Positions 59,401-64,000 of a stretch of 64,000 nucleotides of DNA are shown here, in pieces; within the stretch, counting starts at the first letter, position 1; every line of letters begins with the position of its first letter. The position numbers and the translations under genes are program-made. The notes below the pieces were generated by a model, which had not been told where the DNA came from, did no database searches, and worked only from the letters and a program-made list of their open reading frames with translations. This stretch comes from Sipunculus nudus (lineage: Eukaryota; Annelida; Sipuncula; Golfingiida; Sipunculidae): contig CM049310.1 of assembly GCA_026874595.1 (NCBI GenBank), forward strand, positions 19,690,058 to 19,754,057, in the 5' to 3' direction.

Positions 59401-62400
59401 TTGGCCTGGAGGGGTAGGTGGAGGAAATGGTTTTGTTTCCAGTTGCATTTTTGCACCAATTGGAGCTATTGCACTGGTTTCAGAAGCCCTACACTCAGAA
59501 CCCACGGATGACACTTCGCTAAAGGTCCGTTTAGCATTACTTTGACTGAATGGACGACCTTGACTTTCAGATTTAGGTGGTGGCAAGGGATATGATGTTT
59601 TGTAATCCCCTTGCTTCTGTGCAACATCAAAACTTGAAACACTTCCTTCTTTGACTTCACTTGCGTATTGATTGCCAGACGCTGAAGAAGAAAATCTGCC
59701 CCTAGTCATTTTGCCACCAGCTTGACTGTATGTATGACCTTGACTTTGAGGAATAGAAAGTAATGAAGGGATTGAAGGAGAGTGATTTGGATGCTTCTGT
59801 AACCCATCTGGTCCAGATTTTAATACTGGCCCTCCACTTATGTACTGATCTTCAGAACCCATTGATGAGAACTGTCCCCCACTCTTTCTTGGACCATCAA
59901 GATTTGAACTATGCCCTTGGCTCTGAGAATAAGGAGATGAAGTCTGGTAATCCTTTTGCCAGGGTGGAACCTTTGAAATTGAAGAACTGGTTTCCGGAGC
60001 CTCACTGTCATACTGACTGCTAAAACCCTCCGAAGAGAACGGACCCCAGGTCTTATGTGTTCCACTTTTATTATAAGTTTCCCCTCGTCTTTCAGGAGGT
60101 GGGAAGTTTGTTCCATATCCATGTTTTCTGTGAGAGATATCGGAATTTGGTAAATCTGTTTTTAGAGCCCCACTTTTATAAGGAATCCCAGAATCCTCAG
60201 AAGAGAATCGATCCCAATTTTTCTTGGTACCATTTTCATTGGAAGTTTGCTGTTGCCTTTGAGGGGGAAGAAAAGTCTGGTATCCCTGTTGCCTGGGTGG
60301 GGCCTTTAAACCTGATGAACTGATTATTTCAGGGTCCCTGTCATAATAACTACCAGAATCCTGGTAGGGTTGACCGTAGGTTTTTGGGATACCACTTTTA
60401 TTGAACGCCTTTTGTTGATGTTCTGGGGGAAGTAATGAAGTTTGATATCCCTGATGTCTGTTTGGAGCTTTTGAACTTGAACTTTCATCTGAAGTTTCAC
60501 GTTCATACCAACCCCCACGACCCTCTGAAGAGAAATTGTCAAGCTTTTTTGGGCCACTCTGATCGAAATTATGACCTTGTCTTGGAGGTGAATATGGTGT
60601 TCGGTATCCTTGTGGCTTAGCTGTTATGTTTAAATGTGGGGAACCTGTTCCAGTTTGTTTCTTTGGATACTGGGCACTAAAATCATCCTGATGTGATTGC
60701 CCAGGTACATGCAACAAAGGATATTGGGATGTAAAGGAACTTGTTTCCTTTTCTTTGTGAACATGTGGCCTGTTAGAACCAGATGAAGAAAACTGGTGAG
60801 ACGTTTTTTGGTCATCTTGATTAAAAGTACCACCTCCACTTTGAGTGAATGAACTTTGAGATTCATGCTGCATGCGTCTTGGTTCAGGTTTTTCAAGTGT
60901 ATCCTGACTGACATTGTCATCATCTGTTGTTCTACTGATAGCTAGGTGATAACTCAATGTATCTGTAAATCCTCGTAACTCTTTTTTTCCCTCCTCATAG
61001 TCTAATACTCGTAGCACTGGATAGGTAAACAGTTTCATAGCATTCATGTAAGCAGATCGTTTGGCTTCCTTCTTACTCCTTGCTGCTCCACTACTAATGA
61101 AAATTGAATTGAGGTAAAATTCACACTCAAAACCAAGGTGATGTGGCTGGAATTCATGGGTAGCTGACATATCAAACTGATCTAAAGCCTTTTGGACTGC
61201 ATCTACAGGATTTTCAAACAGTGGCTTTCTTAGCATTATCTCTTGTCCCAGGTATTCGAAGTTTTCAGTCATTTCTTGTGCAGAATACAACTGATCTTCC
61301 AAGTCTTCTTCATCTTTAGTTTCACCCTGCTGAGAGTCTGCAGTTTTCTCACTTGGACTTGCAGGTTCATCGCTTTGTGACATCTCATCTGGTTTTGGAT
61401 CAGTAATGGTTGGGGTAAATCCTTGCAATTCTTTTGTCCCTTCATCATTTTCTATCACTTTAAGGACAGGTAAAGACAACAGTTCCAAAGCCTCAACATA
61501 TGAAGCTGTCTTGGCAAAACCTTCATCTTGCCCGCAAGCTCTACTGACAAATATATGATCTATGTGCAATTCACACTGACACCCATTTCGATCATACTGG
61601 AACCTGGTTGTGATGGACATGTTACATTTATTAACAGCATTGTGGATGACCTCTACTGGGTTCTGGGAAAGAGTCTTTTCTGCTATTATCTCCTGTCCTA
61701 AATTTTTAAATTTCTCAATCGTTTCATCAGCAGGTGACAAATCTGCCGATGAATCTTTAATGCTGTCTTGAATGATAGGCTGACCTTGCTTTCCAGGAGT
61801 GAAAGTCCTCTGGTTTCCATGCTGCAAGTGTTCACCTGATGAACTTGTCTCTGGTTTTTTGGTGACATACAGGTTCTCACTACTTCCTTGTGTGGGATCC
61901 CTTTCAAACCCCTTCAGTTCCCTTCTCCCTTCATCACTGTGTAACACTTTTAATACTGGCATGGTCAAAAGTTCTAAAGCTTTCTTGTATGATGCTAGCC
62001 TCGCATCTTTTTCATTTCGTCCAAATTTACTGTTGAGGAATATAGAATCAATGAGCAGTTCACAATGAAAACCTCCATAAACCTTCCTGAAACTGGATGA
62101 GACTGACATATTAAATTTTTCCACAGCTCGATTTAATTTGATAATTGGGTTCTGGTAAAGGGACTGCCTTGATATAATTTCAGCTCCTAAACGGAGGAAT
62201 GTATTATCAACTTCTTGGGCAGAGGAGAAATGTGCCAAAGCCTCTTTGAGGCCCCCTGGCTTATAGGTGTCCTGTGGATCAGGAGAAGCACGAGGCTTTT
62301 GGTTTCTATCTTGCTTGTTTGGGACTTTTTCACTTGATAAACCTGTTTCAGGCTTGTTTCTAACAGACTTCGTGGCAGTGTCATCACAAGAAAATTGGTT

Positions 62401-62856
62401 TGAGGCATCCTTTATGAAACTTGTTTTAGAATTGTGTCCTTGACTTTGAGGGGTAAATGTCCTTAGATGTTCAAATTGTTTTGGTGATACATCTGCGCTT
62501 GTTTCAGGTTCTTTACTTATATTATTTGGGTTATAAACTTCTGATGATTTGACAAAAGATACCTTTTTAAATTTAAGTATTGTTTTCCGCTTTTGTGGAG
62601 TGGCCTGTGTGACCGATGTTGGTTTCATAATCGGGGTATCTGATGCCGCTTTCACAGACTGGTTGTCTGATGCTGCTTTCAGAACCTGGTTGTCTGATGG
62701 AATTTTAACAGACTGGTTGTCTGATGATGCTTTCATTGACTGGTTGTCTGATGCTTCTTTCACAAATTGGGTATCTGATGATGCTTTCACAAACTTGACC
62801 TCACATATTTGCTGTACCTTTGACCTACAGCAGAGAATTGGAAACCTGGTCACCAA
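56470..62856 (-). CDS. NKRF-like RNA-binding protein, giant last coding exon
   Basis: An open frame of 2,128 codons. Residue numbers count from the first Met at 62856. A good acceptor (CTCTGCTGTAG ending at 62825) means coding probably enters at 62824 and the first ~11 residues are intronic. Order: 9-residue repeats (22-84); dsRBD-like modules at 202-317, 370-480 and 519-630, each with AQE/LGxEI, QNP, CELxIDSIF and ASYxxALELL-VLKVL; a disordered Pro/Gln/Ser/Gly repeat region (640-1690); a fourth module (1696-1810); a diverged fifth (1860-1945); a G-patch (1976-2018, KKMGWQGGGVGKSGQGIAEP); R3H (2045-2105, FTKEERAVIHVECRKVGLKS). G-patch plus R3H plus dsRBD-like order is that of NF-kappa-B-repressing factor, a nucleolar XRN2 partner. 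Human NKRF is under half this length. Function here is inferred from the family. No stop or frameshift interrupts it. Confidence 0.9.
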   Translation of the reverse strand: MVTRFPILCCRSKVQQICEVKFVKASSDTQFVKEASDNQSMKASSDNQSVKIPSDNQVLKAASDNQSVKAASDTPIMKPTSVTQATPQKRKTILKFKKVSFVKSSEVYNPNNISKEPETSADVSPKQFEHLRTFTPQSQGHNSKTSFIKDASNQFSCDDTATKSVRNKPETGLSSEKVPNKQDRNQKPRASPDPQDTYKPGGLKEALAHFSSAQEVDNTFLRLGAEIISRQSLYQNPIIKLNRAVEKFNMSVSSSFRKVYGGFHCELLIDSIFLNSKFGRNEKDARLASYKKALELLTMPVLKVLHSDEGRRELKGFERDPTQGSSENLYVTKKPETSSSGEHLQHGNQRTFTPGKQGQPIIQDSIKDSSADLSPADETIEKFKNLGQEIIAEKTLSQNPVEVIHNAVNKCNMSITTRFQYDRNGCQCELHIDHIFVSRACGQDEGFAKTASYVEALELLSLPVLKVIENDEGTKELQGFTPTITDPKPDEMSQSDEPASPSEKTADSQQGETKDEEDLEDQLYSAQEMTENFEYLGQEIMLRKPLFENPVDAVQKALDQFDMSATHEFQPHHLGFECEFYLNSIFISSGAARSKKEAKRSAYMNAMKLFTYPVLRVLDYEEGKKELRGFTDTLSYHLAISRTTDDDNVSQDTLEKPEPRRMQHESQSSFTQSGGGTFNQDDQKTSHQFSSSGSNRPHVHKEKETSSFTSQYPLLHVPGQSHQDDFSAQYPKKQTGTGSPHLNITAKPQGYRTPYSPPRQGHNFDQSGPKKLDNFSSEGRGGWYERETSDESSSSKAPNRHQGYQTSLLPPEHQQKAFNKSGIPKTYGQPYQDSGSYYDRDPEIISSSGLKAPPRQQGYQTFLPPQRQQQTSNENGTKKNWDRFSSEDSGIPYKSGALKTDLPNSDISHRKHGYGTNFPPPERRGETYNKSGTHKTWGPFSSEGFSSQYDSEAPETSSSISKVPPWQKDYQTSSPYSQSQGHSSNLDGPRKSGGQFSSMGSEDQYISGGPVLKSGPDGLQKHPNHSPSIPSLLSIPQSQGHTYSQAGGKMTRGRFSSSASGNQYASEVKEGSVSSFDVAQKQGDYKTSYPLPPPKSESQGRPFSQSNAKRTFSEVSSVGSECRASETSAIAPIGAKMQLETKPFPPPTPPGQSTFHQSGPQNTFSQSSSVSSSQTFENRVPQIGSTASHISHFAGPPTSFQPPHPPDQGHFSHGDPEKLVGQSSSLGRGSPYFSGEQKAGVSTLNMTQGQLLPETSVPPPPPPTTQGQMASQSGVQSSFGPFSSTGIGNQYVRGSPETSSSVTSMTHLPVRLQTSLPPPPPPVPASQGQIFSRDGPQNQFTSVGSGSPYPSGVPQNTSSTSNVTHMPTAPQTSLPPPLPPTPVQSNFGQSGPQNPFGQSSERSSSLYASGTANTKSGNSNMESLQQGYQTFPPPPPPTPTSLGQTSNQSGPQNTLNQVSSASTGGQYVSGASETSASTLNVVQQPLGLQTSYPPPLPPAPAGQGSYSTNVPKNPLAQFSAGSGSQYASGVPGTNSSGQDAGLYQQSYQTYPPPLPPPPPENQGFSQGVPQNTYSQTSFPPPPPPSVPPSESASFNESGLRNTWGIEGVSGAPEAISAPSDVMQMQQGFNAFPPTSTVPPKSDSNFHQEGLQDTYDGYAGQYEEAEMWASGAHESHSQLGYQQSASESPDETSKKGTLREAIEHFSSANELDEKFQKLGQEMMARKSLSHNPEYIINMVLEKFSMSPTTKFQQHPAGYHCELLIDSIFVSSALGQTKKDSKRASYKKALELFAMPVLQVLHSDKGRKLQGFSESTSDTKPEQKTENSANVTQDNESTKSNPPTQGVVIGQKRPFPNNLGNTNEFFILERVCDQSPSNAILTLQGSADMNKLKLETAFSNNEKGIRCQLSLDGQVQADVVAATKQIAKLQACQRALENLRECYWTIRVKQNIDSTADAISKDELLGDIQASTEPATEGIGNKLLKKMGWQGGGVGKSGQGIAEPIAVSTQIDRAGLGLQEEKGVTQKFQKTIKTMLQDYLRSDKQEDLTFGSDFTKEERAVIHVECRKVGLKSQSHGTGEERSIVVKRKRNALQLFNHIMDSGGETAKYSLEPPGSETFKQLWSSSMQMT
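57790..60940 (-). repeat. Coding tandem repeat region (residues ~640-1690)
   Basis: About twenty diverged units of ~45-55 residues, each roughly YQTSxPPPPPP, GQxFxQSGPQNTFxQ, FSSxGSGxQY, SGxPETSSS. N-terminal units are Arg/Lys/Tyr-rich (QHGYQTxFPPP, WYER) and C-terminal ones are longer in Pro and richer in Gln/Asn. No globular domain is seen. The composition is that of a prion-like, condensate-prone segment. Confidence 0.9.
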
Positions 62857-62911
62857 AGATCATTTTACATTACTTCTGCAGGGGCTCCTGGCAGCTTTGG
62901 GTTGATTATAT

Positions 62912-62951
62912 TCAATCAGAGGACTTGACAAATTTCTGCTGTACACGGGAT
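62912..62951 (-). other. Possible duplicated acceptor and short alternative terminal exon
   Basis: After TTTATGTTTTGTAG the minus strand reads TCC CGT GTA CAG CAG (SRVQQ) then KFVKSSD and TGA (62914-62912). The main exon at 62824 starts, in the same phase, SKVQQICEVKFVKASSD. If used, it would end the protein within about 12 codons. Confidence 0.4.
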
Positions 62952-64000
62952 CTACAAAACATAAATTTTAAACCTTGGAGTACCAAAAATAGGAATGTTA
63001 TTATTTTAGTCTTGGACTTTTTTTCAATTGGGATCATACAATGCACCTAAGCTGCAAGTAAGCCTCTGCTGTTCTCATAGCTTAATCATAACAACTGAAC
63101 CAAGTGTCATAACGCTCTGCTGACTAGCATCAAGGGGCTAACATTCACAACAGGAATTTTATCATCTGAAAACTAAATTGTGATTAATTCCAGTTGTGAT
63201 GTTGACCTTTAACCTAATACCAACGTTGAAAGGGTTCTTCCTTAAGTGATGGGTCACACATATGAAGAAAACAAAGGACCCATGGCTAAGCTGATATTTA
63301 TGATAATAAAATATTATTTGGAAGAAGGGCAGAAAAAAGTTGGTCTTGTGTGGTAATATAAGCTAATTAGGAGGTTGATGGTGTTTATCTCAAGATATGT
63401 TAAGATTTTGATAAAATCCTTGGAGAAGTGAGTGACATCGTCACAGAGGTTTTGAATTGGCCTAAAAACTTTATCTACACTGCGATAGAAGTATTTGAAA
63501 CAAGGGACCCATGGGTCTCGGCGCTCAGCTGAAGTTTGAAATTTTTGCAAATGCAAAATATTCTATTGATGTTTTTCATACATATATTAGCATATGAGAA
63601 GCTTAGAGGAAAGGGGCCCTCCTACTTGGTTATATTAAAGTTCTAAATATATAATTGCAAAACTTATACTCTGACAAGACTGTTATAATACAAAATACAA
63701 AATATTATAACATTCATCTGGGGGGGGGGGGGGGGGGGAGTGCAGGGCAGAGGGGAAGCCTGCAAGTAGTGGCCAAGCTGAGGCAAGGCAAGCTGCCTGG
63801 GGTAGGTTACATAACACAAGTGAAGGCTGTACTACTAGGTGGGCCTAATGAAAACAACACTTGACATGGTGAATGAAAACTTGAATAAAAGCTTCTCTTT
63901 TCAATCAATTCCTTTGAATTTCAGATTATAAAAGATTAAATCCTTATGTATATATGCTGTGAAAATTAAATCAACAGTGCTTACAGTTGGACAAAATTTA
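62952..64000. other. Upstream intron/5' flank of the NKRF-like gene, with repeats
   Basis: No upstream coding exon (such as an XRN2-binding-domain exon) is recognised. Family A 5' signatures are at 63275 (degenerate) and 63504. 63720-64000 repeats 49470-49740, including a G19 run (63720-63738). Confidence 0.55.

Noticed and set aside
57276-62905. Many 60-118-codon frames on both strands over the NKRF-like exon
   Set aside because: Shadows of the repeat-rich main frame; composition mirrors it.
17200-64000. CRISPR array or bacterial operon structure
   Set aside because: Repeats are long, diverged and lack regular unique spacers; genes have introns and polyadenylation signals, so the DNA is animal.

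Overview
This is eukaryotic, AT-rich, repeat-dense DNA, most probably from a bivalve mollusc. Three things point that way: intron-split animal genes, long repeat-filled introns and intergenic DNA, and repeat families built from tandem cores, ACGG-type tracts and hairpin ends. Species cannot be fixed from the sequence.

Layout. (1) 1-10.26 kb, + strand: the 3' part of a stomatin (SPFH/band 7) gene. The exons seen are 1948-2003, 3696-3751, 5551-5629 and 9814-10011 (stop), with an AATAAA at 10231. The first two are 56-nt near-copies of the same exon and look mutually exclusive. (2) 10.3-56.2 kb: about 46 kb with no intact host gene that I can see. It holds tandem arrays, a short Mutator-like element with long TIRs and a 9-bp target duplication (14149-15191), a broken APE-type LINE on the minus strand (18287-23850) between two ~790-bp direct repeats, a hAT transposase relic (44.6-45.24 kb), and several hairpin-ended, tandem-core repeat families resembling bivalve Pearl/Cv elements and Helentron-related elements. 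(3) 56.2-62.9 kb, minus strand: one very long coding exon (about 2,120 codons) of an NKRF-like RNA-binding protein with five dsRBD-like modules, a G-patch, an R3H domain and a ~1,050-residue Pro/Gln/Ser/Gly-rich repeat region. (4) 62.95-64 kb: its upstream intron or 5' flank, again with repeats.

The two host genes converge (stomatin on +, NKRF-like on -) and both have their 3' ends toward the repeat block. I see no functional link between them. The most notable observations are the duplicated stomatin exon, the enlarged NKRF-like architecture and a duplicated acceptor/stop microexon just upstream of it, the LINE bracketed by ~790-bp repeats, an array carrying many perfect DR1 nuclear-receptor motifs, and a 12-bp palindrome (GGTGGCGCCACC) shared by several otherwise different repeat families.
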